Assembly (NCBI GenBank): GCA_020427635.1
Contig: JAGQOH010000014.1
Location: 1 to 55,768, forward strand
Length of the DNA stretch: 55,768 nucleotides
Reading direction: 5' to 3'
DNA from: Phycisphaerales bacterium
GTDB taxonomy: Bacteria; Planctomycetota; Phycisphaerae; Phycisphaerales; UBA1924
This document shows positions 47,924 to 55,768 of the stretch, one piece after another; within the stretch, counting starts at the first letter, position 1; every line of letters starts with the position of its first letter. Made by a program: the position numbers and the translations under genes. The notes under the pieces were generated by a model, which ran no database searches, had not been told where the DNA came from, and worked only from the letters and a program-made list of their open reading frames with translations.

Positions 47924-49633
47924 ATGCGACCAACAAGTCCGTTTCCCGTGCGCTTCGCCGCGCTGGCGGTGGTCATGCTCGCACCCTGCGCGTTCGCCGG
48001 CGGTGGCACGGAAACAGCGCCCTTCTATGCCGTGACAGGCGATGACGGGCTCGATGCCGAAACGCTCTTTCGAATCAACATCATCACAGGCGTCTCCCAA
48101 CTCTTCGCGCCCCTCGGGCACGGCACGGACGGCGAAGTCATCGCGTTCAACCCCTACCTGCAACTCATGTACCACTGGTCGGGCAGCGGCGATGACATTG
48201 GCGATGCGATCATGGAAACGATCGACCTCGTTAATGCGTCAATTCAGAACGTGCCATGGGATGGATTGCATGGCGGCGGCGGCCCTTCTGCCCGCCCAGT
48301 TGGCGCGCTCTTCGACCTGACGAGCAATGCGTTTCTTGTCTCGGACATCAGCCGCTGCCTCTATTCGGTGAGCCCGAACGGTGCGGTCACGACCATCGGC
48401 TTGTTGGACCACGATGCAAGCGCACTCGCCCTCTATGACGGCGTCTATTACACGATTGACAACGTGAACGCGCATGGCGTCGGCAACACCGGCGCAACAC
48501 TGCGCACGATAGATCCAAACACAGGCGCCACACTCACCGCTACACCGATCACCATGGCCGGCGTCACCATTGAGAACGGGCTGTACATCGGCGCCGATCC
48601 GTCGACGAGCAAGATGTATGGCTTCCTCAAAGGAGCTGATGGCACGACCTACCTCTTCACAATTGACCCGACCACCGGCGTCGCGACGCAAACCGGCTCC
48701 ATCGCTGAGCCAGTTGTTTCCGGTTCGTTCGCGCCGCCGCCTGACTCATTTCTGGTGGGCGTGACTGCCGATGACGCGGCCGACCCCGAAGCGCTTTATG
48801 GCATCAATCCCGGTGACGCCTTGATGTTTGCGATCCGTGCGCTTGGCGCCGGGACCGATGGCGAACAGATCGCCTACAGCACATACGATCGGGGCCTCTA
48901 TCACTGGTCCGGAAGCGGCGCCGAGAACACCGACGCCATCATGGAGAAGATCGACGTCGGTGGCGCAGTGGCAAGCATCCTCTGGGATGGCTTGCACGGG
49001 AACGATCCATTCTTCTCCGAACCACCGGTGGGCGGCACATACGACGATGTCACCGACACCTTTATCCTGGGCGATGCCGACCGATTTCTTTACCGCGTCC
49101 AGCGCAATGGGCTCGTGCAGGCGATTGGACAGACGGACCACACCGCCGAGGGCATTGCGCTGCTGGACAACGTGCTGTACACACTCGCGAGAGAAGACAC
49201 GAATCTGCGCACCGTCGACAAGACCACCGGCGCCACAACGAGCTCTCGTTCAATCTCCATGCCGAATGTCACCATCGAAGAGACCCTCGCCCTGAGCGTC
49301 GACCCAGAGACGCGCAAGATGTGGGGCGTGTTCCTTGAAGCCGGCACTGGCAACCGCCACCTTGGCACGGTGAACCCAATCACCGGCGTTGCGATCAGCC
49401 GCGGCGTGCTCTCAGACAAGATCGCCTCGATCGACTTCGTCGCGCCCGACCATTGCCCGGTTGATTTCAACCGCGACGGACAAGCGAACCTCGAAGACTT
49501 GCAAATCCTCTTGTTTAACTTTGGCCAAGTTGGCACCGTGCTCCAAGGTGATACGAACCAGGATGGCGTGGTCAACCTTCAAGACCTGCAAAACTTTCTG
49601 TTCTTTTTTGGAGCAGCATGCCCCATTTTCTGA
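47924..49633 (+). CDS. Exported two-domain propeller-like protein with dockerin-like end, copy 1
   Basis: The protein (569 aa) has a signal peptide (about 1-25) and two similar domains of about 240 residues (28-265 and 270-505). Both have the same landmarks: a DAETLFRIN or DPEALYGIN start, LGHGTDGE / LGAGTDGEQIA, LMYHWSGSGDD / LYHWSGSGAEN, IMETIDL / IMEKIDV, WDGLHG, SRCLYSV / DRFLYRV and DHxAxGIALLDNVLYT. The repeating strands suggest beta-propeller blades. The C-terminal 55 residues hold two calcium-loop repeats (DFNRDGQANLEDLQILLFNF, DTNQDGVVNLQDLQNFLFFF), with Cys at both ends. It is followed by a close paralogue at 49765. It is probably a cell-surface or extracellular protein; function is unknown. 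Confidence 0.8.
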   Translation: MRPTSPFPVRFAALAVVMLAPCAFAGGGTETAPFYAVTGDDGLDAETLFRINIITGVSQLFAPLGHGTDGEVIAFNPYLQLMYHWSGSGDDIGDAIMETIDLVNASIQNVPWDGLHGGGGPSARPVGALFDLTSNAFLVSDISRCLYSVSPNGAVTTIGLLDHDASALALYDGVYYTIDNVNAHGVGNTGATLRTIDPNTGATLTATPITMAGVTIENGLYIGADPSTSKMYGFLKGADGTTYLFTIDPTTGVATQTGSIAEPVVSGSFAPPPDSFLVGVTADDAADPEALYGINPGDALMFAIRALGAGTDGEQIAYSTYDRGLYHWSGSGAENTDAIMEKIDVGGAVASILWDGLHGNDPFFSEPPVGGTYDDVTDTFILGDADRFLYRVQRNGLVQAIGQTDHTAEGIALLDNVLYTLAREDTNLRTVDKTTGATTSSRSISMPNVTIEETLALSVDPETRKMWGVFLEAGTGNRHLGTVNPITGVAISRGVLSDKIASIDFVAPDHCPVDFNRDGQANLEDLQILLFNFGQVGTVLQGDTNQDGVVNLQDLQNFLFFFGAACPIF

Positions 49634-49764
49634 CAGGTCCATGCCGGGCCGGTTCCCGGTGTCGGCTGGACCCGGGCCCCAACCGAGCGCAACTGCCTTT
49701 TTTTGCTTTGCCACGCCGGGCGACGCGGTACGCTGGGGGTTCGCACGTCATGAGGAGACACAAC

Positions 49765-51489
49765 ATGGGACCGAACCGCGCACGACTCGCTACCGCACTA
49801 CTGGCAACCACCGCCTTCGCCGCGCCCGCACTCGCTGGCGGCACCACCACGCCGCTATACGCCGTGTCCGGCAACAGCGGTGCGAATCCGGAGTCACTCT
49901 TCCGCGTGAGCACGGATGATGCCTCGCTTGGGCTGCTCACCGCGTTGGGCAATGGTGACGACGGCGAATCGATCGCCTTCAACCCGCTCGACCGACAGCT
50001 CTACCACTGGTCGGGGCGCGGCAGCCAAAACGTCGATTCGATCATGGAGACCGTCGATCCAGACACCTTTGTGGTCAACCCGATCACGTGGGACGGAATG
50101 CATGGCGTCGACCCAATGTTTGCCGAGGAGACGGAGGGCGCGACATTCGACCGCGCGACCGGGTCATTCTTCGTCTGCGACCTTGATAGGTACCTCTACT
50201 CCGTGTCGACATCGGGAATCGTGACGACCATTGGACTGATGGATCACCTCGCCAAAGGCATGGTCATCTTCGACAACGTGTTGTATTCGCTTGACAATAC
50301 AGATCCAGGCGTTGGTGGCGGCGGTACCGGCGCCAATCTGCGCACGATCGACCCCTTAACCGGCGCAACATTGACTACGACCGGCGTCTCTCTGGCCGGA
50401 GTAACGATCAACAATGGGTTGGCACTCGCGCTTGACCCGGCGACAAATACGTTCTGGGCAGTGCTAAAGGAGGGGCTTGGTAGCGCACAGGTTCGCCACC
50501 TGGTCACCATCGATCCAGCAACCGGTGTCGCAAGCCCGGTCGGCACGTTGAATCAGCGCATCGCGTCGATCGCCTTTGTCCCCCCGCCCGACTCGCTCTT
50601 TGTCGGAGTCACGGGCGATGGCGCAACAACACCCGAAGCACTCTACTTCATCGAGCCAAACACAGCTGAACTGCTCTTCGGTCGATTGCTTGGCAATGGC
50701 AACGATGGTGAAGAGATCGCCTTCAGCACGCGCGAGCGCCAGCTCTTTCACTGGTCGGGCCGGGGCGACGAGCCAACCACAATCTCGGTCATGGAGAAGA
50801 TCGCGGAAATCGGCGGCGCAATCACCGACATCCCCTGGGACCACCTGCATGGCGCAAGCGTGAATCACGCGGAGGAAGCCAAGGCCGCGGTCTACGACGC
50901 CGCGTCAGACACGTTTCTCCTGGGCGACATCGACAGGTATCTTTATCGTGTCAGTCCCACGGGGACGGTCCAGCCGATCGGATTCTGCGATCACCTTATC
51001 AAGGGCCAGGCGTTTCACAATGGTGCGCTGTATTCGGTGGCGCAAAACGATGCGAACCTGCGCATAATCAATCCCGCGAACGCTGCAACGCTGACATCGA
51101 TCCCGATGAGCACGCCGGGCATCGTCATCAACCGGGGAATCTCGCTGGCAACCGATCCGGCGACCAATGTGATGTACGCAGTGCTGCAAGGCCCAGGAGG
51201 CGGATCCGATCGCTACCTCGCAACGATCAACCCCAACACGGGCGTTGCATCACTGCGCGGCGCACTGACCGATCGAATCGCTTCGATCGACTTCGTGCCG
51301 CCCGAAACCTGCCCGGTCGACTTCACACGCGATGGCCTCGTCAACCTCGACGACTTGCAGATCCTGCTGTTCAACTTTGGGCAGGCCGGCACCGTGCTCG
51401 AGGGCGATGCAAACCGCGACGGCTTTGTCAACCTCGACGACTTGCAACTGCTGCTGTTCCTCTTTGGATCGACCTGCCCCACACAGTGA
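49765..51489 (+). CDS. Exported two-domain propeller-like protein with dockerin-like end, copy 2
   Basis: This 574-aa protein is a paralogue of the one at 47924 with the same plan: signal peptide (about 1-26, ending APALAGG), two repeats of about 240 residues, and a dockerin-like end. Shared marks are YAVSGNSGANPESLFRV, NGDDGESIAFN, LYHWSGRGSQN, WDGMHG, DLDRYLYSVS, MDHLAKGMVIFDNVLY and in the second half GDIDRYLYRVSPTGTV. The dockerin-like end has DFTRDGLVNLDDLQILLFNF and DANRDGFVNLDDLQLLLFLF, with Cys either side. GAGGAG lies about seven bases before ATG 49765; an upstream in-frame Met at 49750 includes that site and is less likely. Tandem duplication is the plain reading. It ends three bases before the convergent rhomboid gene. 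Confidence 0.8.
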   Translation: MGPNRARLATALLATTAFAAPALAGGTTTPLYAVSGNSGANPESLFRVSTDDASLGLLTALGNGDDGESIAFNPLDRQLYHWSGRGSQNVDSIMETVDPDTFVVNPITWDGMHGVDPMFAEETEGATFDRATGSFFVCDLDRYLYSVSTSGIVTTIGLMDHLAKGMVIFDNVLYSLDNTDPGVGGGGTGANLRTIDPLTGATLTTTGVSLAGVTINNGLALALDPATNTFWAVLKEGLGSAQVRHLVTIDPATGVASPVGTLNQRIASIAFVPPPDSLFVGVTGDGATTPEALYFIEPNTAELLFGRLLGNGNDGEEIAFSTRERQLFHWSGRGDEPTTISVMEKIAEIGGAITDIPWDHLHGASVNHAEEAKAAVYDAASDTFLLGDIDRYLYRVSPTGTVQPIGFCDHLIKGQAFHNGALYSVAQNDANLRIINPANAATLTSIPMSTPGIVINRGISLATDPATNVMYAVLQGPGGGSDRYLATINPNTGVASLRGALTDRIASIDFVPPETCPVDFTRDGLVNLDDLQILLFNFGQAGTVLEGDANRDGFVNLDDLQLLLFLFGSTCPTQ

Positions 51490-51492
51490 TCG

Positions 51493-52695
51493 CTAGGCAA
51501 GCTCGTTGCGCAACGTCTCGGCAAGCGACTGCTCATCGCCGGACAGGGATTCCGTGCGCAGATCGCCCAGCAGTCGCTTCGCCGCGACGGGGTCGTTGAG
51601 GTATCGGCCGCACACCACCGCCAGCATCAGGCGAATACGCTGCGCCTCGGCATCCTTCGGGAAGCGCTCGATGAACAGGCGATACGCCACCGACGCCTGC
51701 TCGTGCTTGCCTTCGCCCATGAGATGATTGCCAATTGCCAACTGCGCATCTCGACTGACGACCACATCTCCGAATTCGTCCAGCGCACCCAAGTATGACG
51801 CTGCGGCGCCCGCAATGTTGCCACCTTGCGCACGCCGCGTGATTTCGCTGCGCCGCTCGTTGAGCCGAGCTTCGCGCTCGGAGACCGCCCCTTTCGTCTT
51901 TGGTTTGAATCGTGTGGGGGGATCGGCGCGCCAGGGAGAACCACCCTGCTTGCTCATCAACTCCTTAAACTGCCGTCGGCGATGCGCATGCTTGGCGATC
52001 GAAAGTAGGTCATAGGGCTGACGCGCAATAACCTTGGCGCCCAGCAAAACAAACGCGATCGCAGCGCCGAAGGCGTACCCGCCCAGGTGCGCAACATTGG
52101 CCACGCCATGTCCGCCGCCAAGCCCCGACATGAGCAGGTCTTTCGCGATTGCAAAAGCGATGAGCCACCACGCCGGGAACGCGAACACGCCGATGAAGAA
52201 GAAAAACAGGATCGCGCGAATGTGAATCAGCGGGAAGAGCACCAGAAATGCACCGGTGACCGCAGCGATCGCACCGGATGCGCCAATCACCGGCGCCGGC
52301 CCAGTCCCCGCGCTGCGATCAATGAAGAGGTGCGCCCCCCCCGCCGCCATCCCGCCCAGCAGATAGAGCGCCAAGAATCCGATGCGCGTCAATCGATCCT
52401 CGACATTCGGACCAAACACAAACAGAAACAGCATGTTGCCCACCAGGTGCAGCAGCCCGCCATGCAAAAACTGATAGGTCACAAGCCCCCACCAATGAAA
52501 TGCAATGCCCGGCCCCGCCTTGAGCACCAGCAACCCATTGTCTGGCCCGTACCCGAACCACTTGTCCCACGCCGCTGGCGATTGACGCTGGATCACATAC
52601 TCCAGCATGAACACCGCGACATTGATCGCGATAAGCCAGTAGGTCACCACGGTGGGGCGACGACGCGGCAGATCTGTGCTGAGCGGGAGAATCAC
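51493..52695 (-). CDS. Rhomboid family intramembrane serine protease with TPR-like tail
   Basis: The protein (400 aa) has a rhomboid core of about six membrane segments (residues 17-225) that cleaves transmembrane substrates within the membrane. The catalytic dyad is visible: S140 in VIGASGAIAAV and H203 in VAHLGGYAFG. FLHGGLLHLVGNMLFLFVFG holds the conserved His and Asn residues. The cytoplasmic tail (about 230-400) is charged, then becomes helix-rich with TPR-like pieces (NIAGAAASYLGALDEFGDVV, KHEQASVAYRLFIERFPKD). The start is GTG 52695. It follows guanine deaminase by three bases, so the two are cotranscribed. Confidence 0.9.
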   Translation of the reverse strand: MILPLSTDLPRRRPTVVTYWLIAINVAVFMLEYVIQRQSPAAWDKWFGYGPDNGLLVLKAGPGIAFHWWGLVTYQFLHGGLLHLVGNMLFLFVFGPNVEDRLTRIGFLALYLLGGMAAGGAHLFIDRSAGTGPAPVIGASGAIAAVTGAFLVLFPLIHIRAILFFFFIGVFAFPAWWLIAFAIAKDLLMSGLGGGHGVANVAHLGGYAFGAAIAFVLLGAKVIARQPYDLLSIAKHAHRRRQFKELMSKQGGSPWRADPPTRFKPKTKGAVSEREARLNERRSEITRRAQGGNIAGAAASYLGALDEFGDVVVSRDAQLAIGNHLMGEGKHEQASVAYRLFIERFPKDAEAQRIRLMLAVVCGRYLNDPVAAKRLLGDLRTESLSGDEQSLAETLRNELA

Positions 52696-52698
52696 GGC

Positions 52699-53982
52699 CT
52701 AGATGCTACTCGGATTGATGACTTGCCCATTCATGACGCGCGATTCGATCAGGTCCGCCGACCAGTTGTAGATCAGCCGCCCGACCACATGCTCATCGAA
52801 CCAGCTGTCCGGCGCGCGGAGGACCAGCACGTCAGCCTCAGCCCCCACCTCCAGCCGACAGCACCTCGGCGCGCCGAGCAGGTCAGCGTTGCGCCGGGTG
52901 ATCATGTCCCACGCCTCAGCAGGGCTCGGGATCTTCACGCGATTCGCTGCCGATCCACTCCGCGTCATCTTCAGCATCTTGGCTACTTCAATCATCCCGC
53001 GGGCAACGCGCGGCATCGCAACATCCGGGCCCGCTGCAACGTCCGTGCCCAACGCGACCTGCACGCCAAAGTCCTCATTGGTGCGCGCAAGGTCGAACAG
53101 ACCGGCCTGCAGGAATGTATTGGCAGTCGGACAGTGCACCGCAATGGACCCGCGCTCACGAATGATGTCCAGTTCCTCATCCGCCAGGTGGATCGCATGG
53201 GCCAGCAACGTGCCCCGGCGCAACAAGCCCGCTTCGTCGTACACCGCGGTGTAGTGCGGCAGATGGGGGAAAAGTTCCCGCACACGCGCGCACTCGGGCA
53301 AGGTCTCCGCAAGGTGTGTCTGGACGATCACCTCGGGGCGATCCTTCACCGCCCAGCCGACCTCCGCCATGAGTTCCGGCGTGCATGAAATGGCAAACCG
53401 CGGGTTCGCCGAAATGCGATGCCGCGGCGATCTGGAGACCGCCGGCATGATGGGCGAAGGTGGCGGCGCCAGCTTCGCGCGCGCGATGTCTTCACCCGTG
53501 AGCCCCTCCGGTGCGCACCGATCCATGGCGACCCGCCCCGCGATGAAGCGCAGGGGCGTGCGGGTGGCCAGGAAGGTTGCCGCCTCGCGAGCAGCCTCCG
53601 CGTGGGCTGTCAGATAGGCCGCCACAAGAGCCGTCCCCTGCGAAATGAGCCTGCGAGCAGCGGTCCTCGTGTCGGGGATCGCCCCTCCCCGTGCCCACCA
53701 GGTCTCAGCGGGGAAGATCACAGTGTCAAGCCACTCCAAGAGCGGCATGCCGTCGCACCCGACCGAGTCGACCTGGGGGACGTGGAAGTGGGCATCGGCG
53801 AAGGCGGGACAGATGAGCCGATCACGCCCGCCGATGTCGGGTGGTCCCACATCGCTCGGAAGCTCGCCGAAGGCAATGGAGTCAATCGAGGCCGGCGTGT
53901 CACCCACGGGTTGGTTGATCGAGATCCAGCCCAGTTCGGGCGGATGGAGTGGATCAATGAGCAGGCGACCTTGGACGATCAT
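52699..53982 (-). CDS. guaD: Guanine deaminase (amidohydrolase family)
   Basis: The enzyme (427 aa) probably hydrolyses guanine to xanthine. It has the amidohydrolase metal site: LICPAFADAHFHVPQVDSVG (H-x-H), VIVQTHLAET, LAHAIHLADEELDIIRE, and LGTDVAAGPD with the late Asp. Segments FADAHFHVPQ, LLEWLDTVIFPAE and HCPTANTFLQAGLFDLART are close to those of bacterial guanine deaminase, rather than to chlorohydrolases or SsnA. ATG 53982 fits the beta-sandwich start IVQGRLLIDPLH. No ribosome site is visible. It is divergent from citrate synthase (148 bases between) and leads into the rhomboid gene. Confidence 0.85.
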   Translation of the reverse strand: MIVQGRLLIDPLHPPELGWISINQPVGDTPASIDSIAFGELPSDVGPPDIGGRDRLICPAFADAHFHVPQVDSVGCDGMPLLEWLDTVIFPAETWWARGGAIPDTRTAARRLISQGTALVAAYLTAHAEAAREAATFLATRTPLRFIAGRVAMDRCAPEGLTGEDIARAKLAPPPSPIMPAVSRSPRHRISANPRFAISCTPELMAEVGWAVKDRPEVIVQTHLAETLPECARVRELFPHLPHYTAVYDEAGLLRRGTLLAHAIHLADEELDIIRERGSIAVHCPTANTFLQAGLFDLARTNEDFGVQVALGTDVAAGPDVAMPRVARGMIEVAKMLKMTRSGSAANRVKIPSPAEAWDMITRRNADLLGAPRCCRLEVGAEADVLVLRAPDSWFDEHVVGRLIYNWSADLIESRVMNGQVINPSSI

Positions 53983-54013
53983 TTGGCGTGTCCGTTGTGC
54001 GGTTTGCGTCGGA

Positions 54014-54042
54014 TTGAACGGCGGCGCTTGAGACCTTACTAT
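54014..54042 (+). promoter_or_regulatory. Candidate promoter for citrate synthase
   Basis: TTGAAC (54014-54019), a 17-base spacer and TACTAT (54037-54042) give a reasonable sigma-70 promoter about 80 bases before the gltA start. The rest of the 148-base gap between guaD and gltA shows no other feature. Confidence 0.4.
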
Positions 54043-54130
54043 TCACTGAAGCCGTCGCGACTGGTGGAGTTTGAAAGCGACCCAGGAGCTTTCGCGCGGC
54101 GGAGCCTACCAGAGAAGAAAGGCCCAGGTC

Positions 54131-55270
54131 ATGACTGCTGCGCCCGCGATCCCGAAAGGGCTAGAAGGTGTTGTCGCCGCTGAAACCGAGATGTCGTTCA
54201 TTGATGGACAGAAGGGCATTCTCGAGTATGTGGGCATCCCGATCGGCGAACTCTCGGCCAACTCGAACTTCGAGGAAGTGGTGTTCCTGCTGTGGAACAA
54301 GCGACTGCCGACGAAGAACGAACTGGAGAGCTTCACGCGCGAGCTGCGCAACAACTATGACATCCCCGGCGCGCTGCTCAAGCGCATCTTCGAGCTGCCC
54401 AAGGACGCGCAGCCCATGCACGTGCTGCGGACAATGATCTCGCTGCTGGCGCTGTATGACCCCAATCCGAATGCGAATGATGTGGCCTCCGCCCGCGAGA
54501 AAGCGCTTAGGATCCTGGCGAGCGCACCGGTGATCGTGGCCAACTTCGACCGCCACCGAAGGGGCGAAGCGCCGATTCACCCGGATGATTCGCTAGGCTT
54601 TGCCGCAAACTTTCTGTACATGCTCAATGGCGAGCGCCCAACGCCCACGATGGAGCGTGCGTTCGACGTTTGCATGATCCTGCACGCGGACCACGGGCTG
54701 AACAACTCGACCTTCACGGCGCGGGTGATCATCTCCACCCTGAGCGATGTCTACTCGGCGCTGACTGGCGCCGTCGGATCGTTGCGCGGCCCACTGCACG
54801 GCGGAGCGAACGAAGGCGTCATGGAAATGCTGGGCAAGATCCCCTCCTTGGACGCCGTCGAATCCTTCGTGATGGACAAGCTCGCGAAGAAGGACCGCAT
54901 CATGGGCTTCGGACACCGCGTTTACAAGACGACGGATCCTCGCGCTACGGATCTGCAAAAGCTTGCGAAACAGCTCGCGGCAGACACGGGCAACACACCC
55001 CTGTATGAGAAGAGCACGAAGATCGAAGAGATCATGGAGCGCGAGGTTGGCGCAAAGGGCATTCACCCGAATGTCGACTTCTACTCCGCGACGACATACC
55101 ACTGCATTGGCCTGAAGCTCGATTTGTTCACGCCAATGTTCGCACTGTCGCGCATCTCAGGTTGGAGTGGCCACATGCTGGAGCAATTGGCGGACAATCG
55201 CCTGTATCGCCCGACCGTGCGATACGTCGGACCGCACAACCAGCCCTACACGCCGATCGATCAGCGCTGA
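54131..55270 (+). CDS. gltA: Citrate synthase
   Basis: Citrate synthase (379 aa) joins oxaloacetate and acetyl-CoA at the entry to the TCA cycle. Active-site residues can be read: the His in LHADHGLNNSTFTARV, the His in GPLHGGANEGVMEMLG, the His and Arg in GFGHRVYKTTDPRA, and the Asp in NVDFYSATTYHCIG. ISGWSGHMLEQLADNRLYRP at the end is typical. The length and sequence fit the dimeric Gram-positive/archaeal-like type of citrate synthase, not the larger hexameric form of E. coli. ATG 54131 is preferred; a longer reading from 54071 adds a tail without homology. A sulfotransferase gene follows 34 bases on. Confidence 0.95.
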   Translation: MTAAPAIPKGLEGVVAAETEMSFIDGQKGILEYVGIPIGELSANSNFEEVVFLLWNKRLPTKNELESFTRELRNNYDIPGALLKRIFELPKDAQPMHVLRTMISLLALYDPNPNANDVASAREKALRILASAPVIVANFDRHRRGEAPIHPDDSLGFAANFLYMLNGERPTPTMERAFDVCMILHADHGLNNSTFTARVIISTLSDVYSALTGAVGSLRGPLHGGANEGVMEMLGKIPSLDAVESFVMDKLAKKDRIMGFGHRVYKTTDPRATDLQKLAKQLAADTGNTPLYEKSTKIEEIMEREVGAKGIHPNVDFYSATTYHCIGLKLDLFTPMFALSRISGWSGHMLEQLADNRLYRPTVRYVGPHNQPYTPIDQR

Positions 55271-55304
55271 GGACGGTGCGAGCAGCGATGAAGGAGTCCG
55301 CTTG

Positions 55305-55768
55305 ATGTCGCATCGCGATCCGGTGCTTGTGGCTTCGTACCCCAAGAGCGGGCGCACGTGGCTGACGGTGCTCTTGGGCAAGGCGATTGCCGACACCTGT
55401 GGGCTTCCGGATCGCGACTTGTTCAAGCTGTTCAAGGAATCTGGACCGCCGCGCAAGGCCGCCAAGTGCATGCCCGCCATGTGGTTCAGCCACGACGGGA
55501 CCCAGTTTGACGCCCTGATGATGCCCGACGACCTTAAGCGCGACATGTCGCGTTATCAGAGCAAAGTGATCGTGCTGGTGCGCGAACCCAAGGACGTGCT
55601 CGTGTCGCACTACTTCCAACTCACACAACGCCGCTTCTTCGAAGGTGAAACAGGCGCGAGCGCAAAGGAAAAGCACAGCGCCCTCAAGACCATGTCGCGC
55701 AACGATTTTTGCGAACGAGCCGGAATCAGGCTGCAAGATGGCGAGATCACCATGGGCGCCTTCCTCCG
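55305..55768 (+). CDS. Sulfotransferase domain protein (3' end outside window)
   Basis: The first 154 codons are open to the window edge. ATG 55305 is preceded by AAGGAG eight bases upstream. The start DPVLVASYPKSGRTWLTVLL carries the 5'-phosphosulfate loop of PAPS-dependent sulfotransferases. VLVREPKDVLVSHYFQLT is the 3'-phosphate-binding motif (R-x-PKD-x3-S). The enzyme would transfer sulfate from PAPS to a hydroxyl of a small molecule, sugar or lipid; the acceptor is unknown. It lies 34 bases after citrate synthase and may share its transcript. The C-terminal part, including the last PAPS-binding RKG motif, is outside the window. Confidence 0.85.
   Translation, partial: MSHRDPVLVASYPKSGRTWLTVLLGKAIADTCGLPDRDLFKLFKESGPPRKAAKCMPAMWFSHDGTQFDALMMPDDLKRDMSRYQSKVIVLVREPKDVLVSHYFQLTQRRFFEGETGASAKEKHSALKTMSRNDFCERAGIRLQDGEITMGAFL

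Noticed and set aside
53983..54130. Cys-containing plus-strand frame (CPLCGLRRIERRRL) in the guaD/gltA gap
   Set aside because: It has no proper start, is continuous with antisense of guaD and overlaps the better-supported promoter and gltA start.
1..55768. CRISPR arrays, insertion sequences, prophage or rRNA
   Set aside because: No spaced repeats, transposase motifs, phage genes or rRNA signatures were seen on either strand.

Overview
The window reads as chromosomal DNA of a GC-rich, flagellated, Gram-negative bacterium, most likely a planctomycete of the Phycisphaerae type. This is inference. It rests on secreted proteins ending in dockerin-like calcium-binding repeats (D-x-N/D-x-D-G plus LLFNFG), the form of the CTP synthase N-terminus, a tripartite RND copper pump with lipoprotein outer-membrane channel, and small paired zinc-ribbon membrane proteins. 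I see no insertion sequence, phage gene, CRISPR array or plasmid function. Coding density is high, with many 4-base overlaps.

Layout. 1-7.4 kb: the 5' part of an LCAT-like lipoprotein gene, galE, a VKOR-DsbA-DsbA fusion, a sigma-region-4 mini protein, a thioredoxin-like protein coupled to a ferredoxin-NADP reductase, a receiver domain lacking its phospho-aspartate, and a secreted cyclophilin-FKBP fusion. 7.5-14.8 kb: a leftward chemotaxis operon cheW-cheR-cheA-cheX-cheY-fapA-cheB, divergent from a flagellin gene (15.2-16.7 kb) that ends in a strong terminator. 16.8-19.1 kb: an FAD oxidoreductase, tRNA-Pro(CGG), a frameshifted DUF1801 remnant and a GNAT acetyltransferase. 19.3-27.9 kb: a leftward copper/silver efflux operon (Cys-rich small protein, cusC, cusB, cusA, fourfold CCxxC metal-binding protein). 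28-35.4 kb: an acyl-CoA synthetase and the SOS mutasome imuA-imuB-dnaE2, with a candidate promoter and palindrome. 35.5-39.6 kb: inorganic pyrophosphatase, a DinB-like protein, two zinc-ribbon membrane proteins, a secreted unknown and tRNA-Met(CAT). 39.7-45.5 kb: pyrG, an M1 aminopeptidase with a helical-repeat tail, a trpG/pabA gene that appears to start with CTG, and a coupled unknown. 45.6-51.5 kb: three exported proteins with dockerin-like ends, trpF and one small gene. 51.5-55.8 kb: rhomboid protease, guanine deaminase, citrate synthase and the 5' part of a sulfotransferase gene.

Working together. The che genes form a complete signalling core (CheA/W/Y, methylation enzymes CheR/B, phosphatase CheX) for the adjacent flagellin, although no receptor gene lies in the window. 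The cus genes would build an envelope-spanning copper/silver pump with accessory cysteine-rich periplasmic binders. imuA-imuB-dnaE2 form a damage-induced translesion system. The VKOR-Dsb fusion and the PPIase fusion both act on folding of exported proteins, of which this window has many.

Nothing here is clearly a wholly new system. The points most worth following are the fourfold metal-binding protein with the enlarged CusA, the tandem propeller-dockerin paralogues, the trpG CTG start, and the imuA promoter region. Functions are assigned from sequence motifs read by eye; no database search was possible.
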